A stretch of DNA of 64,000 nucleotides from Streptomyces sp. NBC_01304 (GTDB lineage: Bacteria; Actinomycetota; Actinomycetes; Streptomycetales; Streptomycetaceae): contig NZ_CP109055.1 of assembly GCF_035975855.1 (NCBI RefSeq), positions 3,720,001 through 3,784,000 on the forward strand, in the 5' to 3' direction. The notes beneath the pieces were generated by a model. That model was not told the DNA's origin and ran no database searches. It was given only the letters and a program-made list of their open reading frames with translations. Every line of letters begins with the position of its first letter. Within the stretch, counting starts at the first letter, position 1. A program made the position numbers and the translations under genes. Shown piece after piece: positions 8,554-17,532 of this stretch.

Positions 8554-9141
8554 CTACTTCAGGCGGGCCATCAGGGCGTGCTCAACCAAGGTGATCAGGG
8601 CACTCTTGGCGTCCGCGCGGTGGCGGGCGTCGGTCGTGATGATCGGGGTGTCCGGGCCGATCTGCAGCGCCTCGCGGACCTCTTCGGGGTTGTAGGGCTG
8701 GTGCCCCTCGAAGCCGTTGAGGGCTACGACGAAGGGCAGGCCGCTGTTCTCGAAGTAGTCGACCGCGGGGAAGCAGTCGGCGAGACGGCGGGTGTCGACG
8801 AGGACGATGGCTCCGATGGCGCCGCGTACGAGGTCGTCCCACATGAACCAGAAGCGGTCCTGACCGGGCGTACCGAAGAGGTACAGGATCAGGTCCTGGT
8901 CCAGGGTGATGCGGCCGAAGTCCATGGCGACGGTGGTCGTCGTCTTGTCCCCGGTGTGGGTGAGGTCGTCGATGCCCGCCGAGGCGGAGGTCATGACGGC
9001 TTCGGTACGCAGCGGGTTGATCTCGGACACGGCGCCGACGAACGTGGTCTTGCCCACGCCGAAGCCGCCCGCCACCACAATCTTGGCGGAAGTGGTGGAA
9101 CGACCCGATGAACCTGGGTCGTTAGAGCTTGCGAAGTCCAC
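8554..9141 (-). CDS. cvnD: Conservon small GTPase CvnD (first conservon)
   Basis: The protein has 195 residues from an ATG (MDFASSNDPG) overlapping the cvnC stop by 20 bp. The P-loop is GGFGVGKT (about 25-32), the G3-like motif GTPGQDRF, and the G4 region LNGFEG. It is nearly identical to the 3314-3892 paralogue from residue 20 onward, which argues for tandem duplication or gene conversion. It is the last gene of its operon, followed by a terminator. Confidence 0.93.
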   Translation of the reverse strand: MDFASSNDPGSSGRSTTSAKIVVAGGFGVGKTTFVGAVSEINPLRTEAVMTSASAGIDDLTHTGDKTTTTVAMDFGRITLDQDLILYLFGTPGQDRFWFMWDDLVRGAIGAIVLVDTRRLADCFPAVDYFENSGLPFVVALNGFEGHQPYNPEEVREALQIGPDTPIITTDARHRADAKSALITLVEHALMARLK

Positions 9142-9532
9142 TGAGCACCCTCTCGAGCAGTGTTACGTCAGGCTGGCCGCCGGCGTTCTCGTCGCCGCCG
9201 GCCTGGTGAATGGCCACAAGTCCGGCCTCCGCCAGGTCCGCCACGAGGATCCGGGCCACACCGAGGGGCAAGCTCAGGAGCGCGGAGACCTCGGCCACCG
9301 ACTTGACCTCGCGGCACAGGTGGCAGATCCGCTGGTGCTCGGGGAGCAGCCCCATCAGCTGGGCCGGGTCGGCCGTGGTGCTGACCAGCGCCTCGATGGC
9401 GAGCTGGTAGCGCGGCCGGGTCCGGCCGCCGGTCATCGCGTACGGACGCACCAGCGGCTGGTCGCCTTCCATCGCGTACGAGGCGTGCTGCTGAGCTCCG
9501 TACGGATCGTGAGAGGCGGTGGGCGGGGTCAT
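9122..9532 (-). CDS. cvnC: Conservon DUF742 protein CvnC (first conservon)
   Basis: The 136-residue DUF742 protein begins MTPPTASHDPYG, with the ATG preceded by GGAGGA. The conserved core runs from PLVRPYAMTGGRTRPRYQL to LSGLRKL. Unlike its paralogue it has only a short N-terminal extension. About 160 bp separate it from cvnB, an unusually wide gap inside this otherwise tight operon. Confidence 0.92.
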   Translation of the reverse strand: MTPPTASHDPYGAQQHASYAMEGDQPLVRPYAMTGGRTRPRYQLAIEALVSTTADPAQLMGLLPEHQRICHLCREVKSVAEVSALLSLPLGVARILVADLAEAGLVAIHQAGGDENAGGQPDVTLLERVLSGLRKL

Positions 9533-9691
9533 GAATCCTCCGGGCTGGACAGCAAGTTGTCGGCGTGCCGTCTGACGTGGCCGGTGGGGGGATCGGGGGC
9601 GGCGTCAGGCAGGGGTCGCGCGGAGCGCGTCCTTGAGGGGCGGTGGTCGGGTGGCGGGCGGTGAAGTTGTGGGCGGGGTCGTACGGCAGGG

Positions 9692-10111
9692 CTAGTGCAG
9701 CAGGCTGCCCTGCAGTTCGGCGCGCAGGTCGGGGGTGAGGACGGTGCCCGCACGGTCGACCAGGAGCGCCATCTCGTATCCGACGAGGCCGATGTCGCAC
9801 TCGGGGTGCGCGAGCACCGCGAGGGACGAGCCGTCCGAGATGGACATGAGGAACAGGAAGCCGCGCTCCATCTCCACGACCGTCTGGTTGACCGGGCCGC
9901 CCTCGAAGATCCGGGAGGCCCCGGCGGTGAGGGAGGTCAGACCGGAGGCCACGGCCGCCAGCTGGTCGGCGCGGTCGCGCGGGAAACCTTCGGACATCGA
10001 CAGAAGCAGTCCGTCGGCCGACACCACCACCGTGTGGGACACCCCGGGGGTGTTGTCCACGAAGTTGGTGATCAACCAGTTCAGATTCTGCGCCGCCTGG
10101 CTCGGACTCAA
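9692..10111 (-). CDS. cvnB: Conservon roadblock/LC7 protein CvnB (first conservon)
   Basis: The 139-residue roadblock/LC7 protein starts at a TTG placed directly against the cvnA stop codon, with AGGAG 6 bp upstream. The sequence is almost identical to the 4562-4984 paralogue. A TTG start is uncommon, but no ATG or GTG alternative fits the ribosome-binding site. Confidence 0.9.
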   Translation of the reverse strand: MSPSQAAQNLNWLITNFVDNTPGVSHTVVVSADGLLLSMSEGFPRDRADQLAAVASGLTSLTAGASRIFEGGPVNQTVVEMERGFLFLMSISDGSSLAVLAHPECDIGLVGYEMALLVDRAGTVLTPDLRAELQGSLLH

Positions 10112-13100
10112 CTAACGCTCCTGCTGGTGAGAGGGGCTGGGGAAGCTGCCGGTCTGGCCTGTACCGGCCTCGCGACCCTGCTGGATGCCCCGACGAAGGT
10201 TGGTCAGTCGGCCGCGTACCTCTTCGGGCGCACGCGAGACCTGGGGACCGCCCTGTTGCTGTTGCTGCTCGGCCGTGCCGGCCACGAGGTTCGCTCGCGG
10301 TACCCGGCGCGGCAGACCGGAGGTGGTGACCCCACCGGCCGAAGGCTGCTTGACCCGCTCGGCCTGCCGGACGAGTTCGTCGTTCGGCGAGGTGCGCCAG
10401 TTGGCCTGGGCGGGGGCGGCCGGCGGTGCCGAGGGCGCGGGGGGCGTCTGCGGCATCGCGGGGGACTGCTGGGGGTGGCCTGCCTGCGGCTGGACGGGCG
10501 GGCGGGCAGGCAGGCCGTTCTGCTGCCGGCCGGCCGGCTGCCCGGCGTTCTGCTGCGAGGCGTTCTGCTGCGCCGCGTTCTGCTGCTGGCCCCGGAACCA
10601 GTTGGTCTCCAGGGTGTCGAACAGCGGGGTGCGGCCGTCGCCCGGCCCGGCCGGGGGCAGTTCCCCGAGGGCCTGCTGCTGCGGGGCCTCGGGGGCCTGC
10701 GGCTGCGGCGGAACGGGGCGCTGCTGCTGAGGCGGACGCGGGATCGAGTAGTCCGTGTTCTCCCGGGCACCGTTGCGGGCGGCACCGCGCGGCGGCACGG
10801 GGCGCTGCTCGTCCGGGCGGGCGAACTGGCCGGTGTCGGCCGGGCCCGCGGTGAACTGCCCGGTGTCCGCCGGGCCCGCGGTGAACTGCCCGGTGGCGAA
10901 CTGGCCCGTGTCGAACTGCCCGGTCGACTCGGGGCCCTGCGGGCGGCCGGCCTGCGGCGCCGCGGGGTTCGGACGCGACGGAAGGTCCTCGCCGCGGGCG
11001 GGTATCCCCTCCGGCCGCGGGCCGTTGAAGTCCGGGCGGGCGAACTCGGCGGTCGAGCCGGGACCCTGACGGTCGGCGTCGCCCGCGGTGGGCTGCGGGT
11101 AGCCCGTACGTCCCTGTCCCTGCCCCTGTCCCTGCCCCTGTCCCTGCCCCTGTCCCTGGGCGGGCGGCATCCGGAACTGACCGGAGTCCGGCTCCTGGTG
11201 CTCGCGCGGGGTGTCGTGGTTGTCAGGGGAGTTGCGGCCGACCGGCGGCTGCGCGTTCTCGTTGCCCCAACTGGTCACGCGGGGCTGCGAGTTGCCCGCG
11301 CCGGGGCCGCCGGGGAGCTCGCCGCGCGGAGCACCGCGCGGCGGCAGCTGCGGCTGGCGGTCCTGCGGGCCGCCGTCGGCGGAGTGCGTGCGCTGCTGGG
11401 GCGGGACGGGGGCGCCGCCCCGGCTGCCGGCATTGCGGGGTCCGCCGAAGACGTCGGAGCGCTGGCCGCCGCTGAAGGCGTCACCCGCACCGGCCCGGTC
11501 CTGCGGGGCCGAGGCCCCCGGTCCGCGCTGGGCGGGACCGCCGCCCTGCGGCAGCCCGGCACGCGGGGCCTGACCCTGGCCGCCCTGGCCGGAGTCACGG
11601 GCCGGCAACGCGGCCCGCGGGCCCGCACCGGTGACCTGGCCGCGCGTCGGGGCCGCACCGAGCCGGCCCGCCGCGGGAGCGCCGCCACCGAGGGCACCGC
11701 CCTGGGCCGGACCGGGTCCGCCCGGGACACCGCGGCGCGCGGCGGCGACACCGGCCGCGGCCTGCGCGGCGGCGGGGCCGCCGGGTGCGCCGGGGCCCTT
11801 CTTGTTGCCCTGGGCGACATCGACGGGAAGCATGACCAGCGCCGTCGTACCGCCGGAGTCCGAGGGACGCAGCTGGATGCGGATGCCGTGGCGCTGCGAG
11901 AGGCGGCCGACCACGAACAGACCCATGCGGCGCGAGACCGAGACGTCCACGGTGGGCGGCGAGGCCAGCCGCTCGTTGATCGCCGCGAGGTCCTCGGGCG
12001 AGAGGCCGATGCCGGTGTCGTGGATCTCGATCAGTACGCGGCCGTCGGGCAGCGCGTGACCGGTGACCTTGACCTTGGTCTGCGGCGAGGAGAACGAGGT
12101 GGCGTTCTCGAGCAGCTCGGCGAGCAGGTGCACGAGGTCGTTGACGACGCGCCCTGCGACCTCGGTCGTCGGCACCGCGGCGAGCTCGATGCGCTCGTAC
12201 TGCTCCACCTCGGACGCGGCGGCGCGGAGCACGTCGACCAGCGGGACCGGGCGGGTCCAGCGGCGGCCGGGCTCTTCACCGGCGAGGACCAGGAGGTTCT
12301 CGCCGTTACGGCGCATGCGGGTCGCGAGGTGGTCGAGCTTGAACAGCGAGGAGAGCTGGTCCGGGTCGGCCTCGCGGGACTCCAGCTCGGAGATGAGCGA
12401 GAGCTGGCGCTGGATGAGGCCCTGCGAGCGGCGCGAGAGGTTGGTGAACATCGCGTTGACGTTGCCTCGCAGGAGGGCCTGCTCGGCGGCGAGGCGGACG
12501 GCCTCGCGGTGCACGTCGTCGAAGGCCGCGGCCACCTTGCCGATCTCGTCGCGCGAGTGCACACCGACGGACTCGACGGAGGTGTCGACGTCCTGCGGGT
12601 CGGCCTCGGAGAGCTGCTTGACCAGCTCGGGCAGGCGGTCCTGGGCGACCTTGGTCGCGGTGTCCTGCAGCCGGCGCAGCGAGCGGATCATGGAGCGGGC
12701 CACGACGAAGGCGCCGACCAGGGAGACGCCGAGGACGAGGAGGATCAGCGCACCGCTGACGATGGCTTCGGTCTCGGACTCGCTGCGGAGCTTGCGGGCT
12801 TCCTGCTCCATCTCGTCGAGCAGGGTGAGCTCGATCTTGGACATCTCGACGAACTTCGACGTGGCGTCGTCGGTCCAGTCGGGGTAGGAGCGCATTTCGC
12901 GGCTCTCCAACCCCTTGGCGGTCATGAGCACGCGATGGGCGTAGTCGTCGGCGGACTTGATGACCGCGTTCGAGTCGCCGATCGACCGGGTCAGCTCCTG
13001 GGCGGTCTGACTCGAGTAGGTGTTGTAGATGCCCGAGAAGGACGAGAAGTCGGCCTCTTCCTTCTGCTGCGCGGAGAGGCCGTAGAGCCGGTCGCTCTCG

Positions 13101-13948
13101 GAGAGCTTGCCGTACTCCTTCTTGTTGTCCGGCAGCGCGGCCGCGATCAGGGCGCGCTGGATCGACGCGTTCTCCTTGGAGCTGGAGAACGCGGCCAGGG
13201 CGCGGGTGCGCTGGATCATCTCCGGGTTACTGGTGGCCTGGGCCATGTCCAGGGACAGCGAGAGCAGTTGCTCGATCAGCTGGTTGTACCCGTTGATGGT
13301 CTGCGAGTAGGACTTCGAGTCCTGGTACGCGTGGTCCCGGATCCCCTTGATCCTGTTGATCGAGGAGGCGATCTGCTCGACGTTGCCCCGGACGCCCCGC
13401 AGGGCCGACGCGTTCGCGTCGATGTCGCGGGTGCCCTCCATGAAGACCTGCTTGGCCAGGTCCGTCTGGTCCCGGGGGCCCTTGACGTCGTACGCCGATT
13501 CCTTGGCGCCGTTGGCGAGGGGGCCCGCCGTGAGGTCGCGCTCCTTCTGCAGGGCGGCCGCCAGCTTGGTCGCCTGCGTGGTCATGTCGGTGAGCAGCTT
13601 CATCTGGTCGAGCTGCTCCATCTCCTCCATGGAGTCGCTGATGCGGATCGCACCGAGCGAGGTCGCGGCGACCACGGGGAGGGCGAGCAGGGCGACCAGG
13701 CGGGTGGAGATGCGCCAGTTGCGCAGGGCTATTCGTGAGCCGGGGCCCGTCGGGCCCTTCTTCTTGGCCTCGGGCGTGCCGGCGCCGGGCGCGGCCGTGC
13801 CGCCGGCGCGGCCCTTGCCGTCGCCGGCTCCTGCCGGTCCTGAGCCCGGGGCGTGCTGAGGAGAGGAGCTGTTTGCGGCGGGACCGGTCCCACCGCGCAG
13901 CTCCGGCTCCGCCGCAGCGCTGCCTTCCCTCTTGAAACGTCCCTGCAC
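10112..13948 (-). CDS. cvnA: Conservon sensor histidine kinase-like protein CvnA (first conservon)
   Basis: The 1278-residue protein is from a GTG start with AGAGG about 11 bp upstream. It has TM1 near residues 80-100, a NIT-type helical sensor domain containing LQKERDLTAGPLANGA, TM2 near 400-418 and a HAMP linker. The HATPase N-box (ELLENATSF) lies near 610 and the G1 box (DTGIGL) near 644. The ~570-residue C-terminal tail is disordered and rich in Pro/Gly/Gln, with a GQ dipeptide run and TGQF repeats encoded by tandem DNA repeats. It heads the first conservon in transcription order. Confidence 0.92.
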   Translation of the reverse strand: MQGRFKREGSAAAEPELRGGTGPAANSSSPQHAPGSGPAGAGDGKGRAGGTAAPGAGTPEAKKKGPTGPGSRIALRNWRISTRLVALLALPVVAATSLGAIRISDSMEEMEQLDQMKLLTDMTTQATKLAAALQKERDLTAGPLANGAKESAYDVKGPRDQTDLAKQVFMEGTRDIDANASALRGVRGNVEQIASSINRIKGIRDHAYQDSKSYSQTINGYNQLIEQLLSLSLDMAQATSNPEMIQRTRALAAFSSSKENASIQRALIAAALPDNKKEYGKLSESDRLYGLSAQQKEEADFSSFSGIYNTYSSQTAQELTRSIGDSNAVIKSADDYAHRVLMTAKGLESREMRSYPDWTDDATSKFVEMSKIELTLLDEMEQEARKLRSESETEAIVSGALILLVLGVSLVGAFVVARSMIRSLRRLQDTATKVAQDRLPELVKQLSEADPQDVDTSVESVGVHSRDEIGKVAAAFDDVHREAVRLAAEQALLRGNVNAMFTNLSRRSQGLIQRQLSLISELESREADPDQLSSLFKLDHLATRMRRNGENLLVLAGEEPGRRWTRPVPLVDVLRAAASEVEQYERIELAAVPTTEVAGRVVNDLVHLLAELLENATSFSSPQTKVKVTGHALPDGRVLIEIHDTGIGLSPEDLAAINERLASPPTVDVSVSRRMGLFVVGRLSQRHGIRIQLRPSDSGGTTALVMLPVDVAQGNKKGPGAPGGPAAAQAAAGVAAARRGVPGGPGPAQGGALGGGAPAAGRLGAAPTRGQVTGAGPRAALPARDSGQGGQGQAPRAGLPQGGGPAQRGPGASAPQDRAGAGDAFSGGQRSDVFGGPRNAGSRGGAPVPPQQRTHSADGGPQDRQPQLPPRGAPRGELPGGPGAGNSQPRVTSWGNENAQPPVGRNSPDNHDTPREHQEPDSGQFRMPPAQGQGQGQGQGQGQGQGRTGYPQPTAGDADRQGPGSTAEFARPDFNGPRPEGIPARGEDLPSRPNPAAPQAGRPQGPESTGQFDTGQFATGQFTAGPADTGQFTAGPADTGQFARPDEQRPVPPRGAARNGARENTDYSIPRPPQQQRPVPPQPQAPEAPQQQALGELPPAGPGDGRTPLFDTLETNWFRGQQQNAAQQNASQQNAGQPAGRQQNGLPARPPVQPQAGHPQQSPAMPQTPPAPSAPPAAPAQANWRTSPNDELVRQAERVKQPSAGGVTTSGLPRRVPRANLVAGTAEQQQQQGGPQVSRAPEEVRGRLTNLRRGIQQGREAGTGQTGSFPSPSHQQER
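10829..10890. repeat. 30-bp tandem duplication within the cvnA tail
   Basis: Two adjacent ~30-bp units encode the repeated TGQFTAGPAD segment of the CvnA tail. Shorter TGQF repeats follow. The reading frame is preserved. Confidence 0.7.
11113..11158. repeat. 12-bp tandem repeat encoding a GQ run in CvnA
   Basis: Nearly four copies of the 12-mer tgtccctgcccc encode the run of alternating Gly-Gln residues. Such in-frame repeats are prone to length change by slippage. Confidence 0.8.
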
Positions 13949-14506
13949 TAGCGTCGCAACCTCTGGACCAGGCGTCCCTCCGCGGCGAAGCGGCGGGACG
14001 GTGTCGGCGTAATCGGGGCCCCGAAGGGTCCCGTGGTGGTCTTGAGTGACCGGCGCGTCTCCCCCTCTCGCACCGCCACTCGGCGCTGCGTTGCGCCCAT
14101 GCGCGCCGGTTCATACCTGCGGCGGTTCCGCGAATTCCAGCACAGTGCCGGATCTCCAACAAGGGCCAGACACCCGCCCGTGACCTCAGTGACGCCATGT
14201 GAGTGCCGTGTCACCAGACGTAGAGCGTGATCTCGTACATAACGGACTTTTGCTTACGAGCTACTTACGCGCCGGGGGTGTCCCAGTCGCCATGATCGGG
14301 AGCGGAATCGGCGGTTCAATGGCGGAATGTCCGTTCCGGGAAAGGGAGTTGAGGGGTCGAATTAACCGATTTGCCCGCTGATCCGTGAGCAAACTCACAC
14401 GCAGATCAAGGGCAGTTCACGTCTTCGCGGGGAATTCGAATGTTTAGCCTGACGCTTTACAGGGATGGCCGATCCGACAACTTGAGACCAGAGGTCTGAA
14501 CCACCG
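13949..14506. other. 558-bp divergent intergenic region
   Basis: No convincing gene was found between cvnA (minus) and the small peptide gene (plus). It holds a 14-mer (14130-14143) shared with the region upstream of the other cvnA. The part from about 14220 to 14460 is relatively AT-rich and probably contains both promoters. A short inverted repeat (agacc-aga-ggtct, 14485-14497) overlaps the likely ribosome-binding site of the peptide gene. Confidence 0.5.
14130..14143. promoter_or_regulatory. 14-mer shared by both cvnA upstream regions
   Basis: The sequence gcgaattccagcac matches 8247-8260 at 13 of 14 positions. Each copy lies upstream of a cvnA gene, 79 and 182 bp from the start codons. 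Shared regulation or simple duplication remnant are both possible. Confidence 0.35.
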
Positions 14507-14695
14507 ATGAAGACGACAGCGTCGATGCTCCGCATAGCGAACCCGCGCCGCACCACCCTGATGCACCTCAAGGACGCCGACGAGCTGCAGGCCGCCCCCG
14601 CTCTCCCGGAAGCCTCCCTCGACCTCCCGGCCGTCACGGCCAACCCGCGCCGCACCATCCTGATGGACGCCCCGGAGACCGCTGCCGCCGAGTAA
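14507..14695 (+). CDS. Small protein with repeated ANPRRT(T/I)LM motif
   Basis: The 62-residue product begins MKTTASMLRIANPRRTTLM. The motif ANPRRT[TI]LM occurs twice, near residues 11-19 and 46-54, each followed by an acidic stretch (HLKDAD and DAPET). Nearly all codons end in G or C, as in true genes of this genome. An AGAGG ribosome-binding site lies about 12 bp upstream. No signal peptide, membrane segment, cysteine or known domain is visible. It lies 82 bp upstream of the FAH-gltX operon on the same strand. I do not recognise the family. A regulatory peptide or a modified-peptide precursor are conceivable, but no modification enzyme is adjacent. Confidence 0.65.
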   Translation: MKTTASMLRIANPRRTTLMHLKDADELQAAPALPEASLDLPAVTANPRRTILMDAPETAAAE

Positions 14696-14777
14696 TGCGC
14701 GCGGCCGCGCCCCGTGACGCGCGTTAGCCTGGAGCGTCAGTCTCCGGCTCAGTGCAAGCAGAGGGGCACGCGTTTCC

Positions 14778-15554
14778 GTGCGTATCGCCAGGTTCTCCAT
14801 CGACGGCAATGTCGCCTTCGGCGCGGTCGAGGGGGCAGGCCCCGACGATCTCGTCCTCGACATCATCAAGGGCATCCCGTACGCCGACTTCGAGCTCAGC
14901 GGTGTCAAGGTCCCGCTGAGCAAGGTCCGGCTGCTGCCCCCGGTGATCGGCAACAAGATCGTGGCGTACGGCCGCAACTACGCGGACCACGCCAAGGAGC
15001 TCGGCAACGAGGTCCCCGAGGCCCCGTTCGCCTTCTTCAAGCCGACCACCTCGATGATCGGCTCCGGCGACGCGATCGAGTACCCGTCCTTCTCGAACGA
15101 GCTGCACCACGAGGCGGAGCTCGCCGTCGTGATCGGCCGGATGTGCCGCGAGGTCCCGCGCGAGCGCGTCAAGGACGTCATCTTCGGCTACACCTGCGCG
15201 AACGACGTCACCGCGCGTGACGTACAGAAGCGCGAGAAGCAGTGGGCCAGGGCCAAGGGCTTCGACACGTCCTGCCCGATCGGCCCCTGGGTGGAGACCG
15301 AGCTCGACACCCGTGACCTGGCGATCCAGTGCACGGTCAACGGCGAGCAGCGGCAACTCGGCTCCACGAGCCAGATGATCCACTCCATCGAGGACCTGAT
15401 CGTCAACATCACCGAGGCCATGACGCTCCTCCCCGGAGACGTGATCCTCACGGGCACCCCGGCAGGGGTCGGCCCGCTCAACGTCGGCGACGAGGTCGCC
15501 GTCACCATCCAAGGCATCGGCACTCTCACCAACAAGGTGATCAAGCGTGGCTAA
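14778..15554 (+). CDS. Fumarylacetoacetate hydrolase-family protein
   Basis: The 258-residue protein starts at a GTG. The FAH fold is shown by [15 protein letters not shown], the metal-binding [11 protein letters not shown] segment, NDVTARD, and the [16 protein letters not shown] signature near the C-terminus. The family includes 2-hydroxyhepta-2,4-diene-1,7-dioate isomerases, acylpyruvate hydrolases and oxaloacetate decarboxylases, so the substrate is uncertain. The stop overlaps the gltX start by 8 bp, which shows translational coupling with a housekeeping synthetase. Confidence 0.9.
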   Translation: MRIARFSIDGNVAFGAVEGAGPDDLVLDIIKGIPYADFELSGVKVPLSKVRLLPPVIGNKIVAYGRNYADHAKELGNEVPEAPFAFFKPTTSMIGSGDAIEYPSFSNELHHEAELAVVIGRMCREVPRERVKDVIFGYTCANDVTARDVQKREKQWARAKGFDTSCPIGPWVETELDTRDLAIQCTVNGEQRQLGSTSQMIHSIEDLIVNITEAMTLLPGDVILTGTPAGVGPLNVGDEVAVTIQGIGTLTNKVIKRG

Positions 15555-17022
15555 CCCCAACGTCCGGGTTCGTTTCTGTCCCTCGCCGACCGGCAACCCC
15601 CATGTGGGTCTGGTCCGCACCGCCCTGTTCAACTGGGCCTTCGCCCGGCACAACGGCGGCACCATGGTCTTCCGCATCGAGGACACCGACGCTGCGCGCG
15701 ACTCCGAGGAGTCGTACAACCAGCTGCTCGACTCGATGCGCTGGCTCGGTCTGACCTGGGACGAGGGCCCGGAGGTCGGCGGCCCGCACGCGCCGTACCG
15801 GCAGTCGCAGCGCATGGACATCTACAAGGATGTCGCGACCAAGCTGATCGACGGCGGGTACGCGTACCCCTGCTACTGCACCACCGAGGAGCTGGACGCC
15901 CGCCGCGACGCCGCGCGCGCGGCCGGCAAGCCCTCCGGGTACGACGGCGCCTGTCGCGACCTGTCGGCCGAGCAGAAGGCCGCGTACGAGGCCGAGGGCC
16001 GGAGCCACATCGTGCGCTTCCGGATGCCCGACGAGGCGATCACCTTCACCGACCTGGTGCGCGGCGAGATCACCGTGCAGCCGGAGAACGTCACGGACTA
16101 CGGAATCCTCCGGGCCAACGGCGCGCCGCTCTACACGCTGGTCAACCCGGTCGACGACGCCCTGATGGAGATCACCCACGTCCTGCGCGGCGAGGACCTG
16201 CTCTCCTCGACCCCGCGCCAGATCGCGCTCTACAAGGCGCTGATCGAGCTGGGCGTCGCGAAGTCCATCCCCGAGTTCGGGCATCTCCCCTACGTCATGG
16301 GCGAGGGCAACAAGAAGCTCTCCAAGCGTGACCCGCAGGCCTCGCTGAACGTGTACCGCGAGCGTGGCTTCCTGCCGGAGGGGCTGATCAACTACCTGTC
16401 CCTGCTCGGCTGGTCGTTCTCCGCGGACCAGGACATCTTCACGGTCGCCCAGCTGATCGAGAAGTTCGACATCGCGGACGTCAACGCCAACCCGGCGCGC
16501 TTCGACCTGAAGAAGGCCGAGGCGATCAACGCGGACCACATCCGGCTGCTCGACTCGAAGGCGTTCGCCGCTGCTTGCGAGCCGTGGCTGCAGGCGCCGC
16601 ACGCGAACTGGGCGCCGGAGGACTTCGACCGTGCCGCCTGGGAGGCGATCGCGCCGCACGCGCAGACGCGTGTGCAGGTCCTCTCCGACATCACGGCCAA
16701 TGTCGACTTCCTCTTCCTGAAGTCGCCGGTCGAGGACGAGGCGTCCTGGGCCAAGGCGATGAAGGGTGAGCCTGCGGCTCTGCTGACCACAGCGCGGGCG
16801 AAGCTGGTCTCTGCCGACTGGTCGGACCCGGAGTCGCTGAAGAACGCGGTTCTGGCCGCCGGTGAGGAGCACGGGCTGAAGCTGGGCAAGGCGCAGGCGC
16901 CGGTCCGGGTGGCGGTCACGGGCCGGACGGTCGGCCTTCCGCTCTTCGAGTCCCTCGAGATCCTTGGGCAGGAGCGGACGCTGGCTCGGATCGATGCGGC
17001 GCTGGCGAAGCTTTCCGCCTAG
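15547..17022 (+). CDS. gltX: Glutamyl-tRNA synthetase
   Basis: The 491-residue class-I synthetase begins [25 protein letters not shown]. The HIGH-type signature is PHVGL and the KMSKS-type loop is KKLSKRD (about residues 255-261). The C-terminal anticodon-binding helical domain is complete. It charges tRNA-Glu and, in actinobacteria, tRNA-Gln as well, which is then amidated by GatCAB; Glu and Gln tRNA genes lie earlier in the window. The GTG start lies within the end of the FAH gene. A strong terminator follows. Confidence 0.97.
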   Translation: MANPNVRVRFCPSPTGNPHVGLVRTALFNWAFARHNGGTMVFRIEDTDAARDSEESYNQLLDSMRWLGLTWDEGPEVGGPHAPYRQSQRMDIYKDVATKLIDGGYAYPCYCTTEELDARRDAARAAGKPSGYDGACRDLSAEQKAAYEAEGRSHIVRFRMPDEAITFTDLVRGEITVQPENVTDYGILRANGAPLYTLVNPVDDALMEITHVLRGEDLLSSTPRQIALYKALIELGVAKSIPEFGHLPYVMGEGNKKLSKRDPQASLNVYRERGFLPEGLINYLSLLGWSFSADQDIFTVAQLIEKFDIADVNANPARFDLKKAEAINADHIRLLDSKAFAAACEPWLQAPHANWAPEDFDRAAWEAIAPHAQTRVQVLSDITANVDFLFLKSPVEDEASWAKAMKGEPAALLTTARAKLVSADWSDPESLKNAVLAAGEEHGLKLGKAQAPVRVAVTGRTVGLPLFESLEILGQERTLARIDAALAKLSA

Positions 17023-17041
17023 CCGTCGTTCGTACGTTGCT

Positions 17042-17089
17042 GAAGGCTCCGGTCCCCCTGCGGAGGGGGGCCGGAGCCTTCGGCTTTTT
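17042..17089 (+). terminator. gltX intrinsic terminator
   Basis: A long GC-rich stem (gaaggctccgg at 17042-17052 pairing with ccggagccttc at 17071-17081, plus an inner C/G stem) is followed by a T5 run on the plus strand. Confidence 0.9.
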
Positions 17090-17092
17090 CGC

Positions 17093-17241
17093 CCCTCCCC
17101 GCCCCTTCCCGAAATCCTGCGGAGCCTTCCGCCCTCCGGGCGGTGTCCTCAAACGCCGGACGGGCTGACAAAGTCAGCCCGTCCGGCGTTTGAGGACAGT
17201 CTTTGAAGCCGGCGGCAGCCTTACGGGAAGGGGCGGGGAGG
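17093..17241. repeat. Convergent-gene palindromic repeat, copy 1
   Basis: The core is a perfect palindrome of two 26-bp arms (17144-17169 and 17173-17198) containing aaacgccggacgggctgac. Outer arms (ccccttcccg and cgggaagggg) flank it. It lies between gltX (plus) and accE (minus). Related copies at 37105-37235 and 56234-56357 are also between convergent genes. It probably serves as a bidirectional terminator and is a dispersed element of this genome. Confidence 0.85.
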
Positions 17242-17294
17242 GGCCAAGACAGGGGGTCTGGGGGCGCAGCCCCCAGGGGAACGGCGAAGGGAAG

Positions 17295-17498
17295 TCAGCC
17301 TTGCCAGCTGTGCGGCGCTCGGAAGCCCGGTGTGCGCTCCAGGCGGCGCCAGCCGGCCGTGGAGCGGCCGCGGGCGGGGGCGGGTTCCGGCTGGGCGGCC
17401 GCGCGGGCCAGGAGGAGCGCGGTGATGGCCGCGAGCTCCTCGGGCTCGGCGTGGCCCTTCTCGACGCGGAGCAGGTTCTCGGCAGGAGTGATGCTCAT
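17295..17498 (-). CDS. accE: Acyl-CoA carboxylase epsilon subunit
   Basis: The 67-residue protein starts MSITPAENLLRVEKGHAEPEELAAITALLLARA, typical of the actinobacterial AccE/PccE epsilon subunit that stabilises the carboxyltransferase-biotin carboxylase complex. The Ala/Pro/Arg-rich middle and a final WRRLERTPGFRAPHSW are characteristic. It lies 34 bp after accB on the same strand, as expected for the accBE pair. Confidence 0.92.
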   Translation of the reverse strand: MSITPAENLLRVEKGHAEPEELAAITALLLARAAAQPEPAPARGRSTAGWRRLERTPGFRAPHSWQG

Positions 17499-17532
17499 GG
17501 TGGCGGGGTCTCCGTAAGTCGTGGCGGCAGGG

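Noticed and set aside
14199..14381. A 60-residue frame in the cvnA upstream region
   Set aside because: It lies in the AT-richer promoter region, lacks a ribosome-binding site and GC3 codon bias, and shows no recognisable motif.
14507..14695. Lanthipeptide or other RiPP cluster at the NPRRT peptide
   Set aside because: The peptide has no Cys and no leader-core features, and no modification enzyme or transporter is adjacent, so only the unusual peptide itself is reported.
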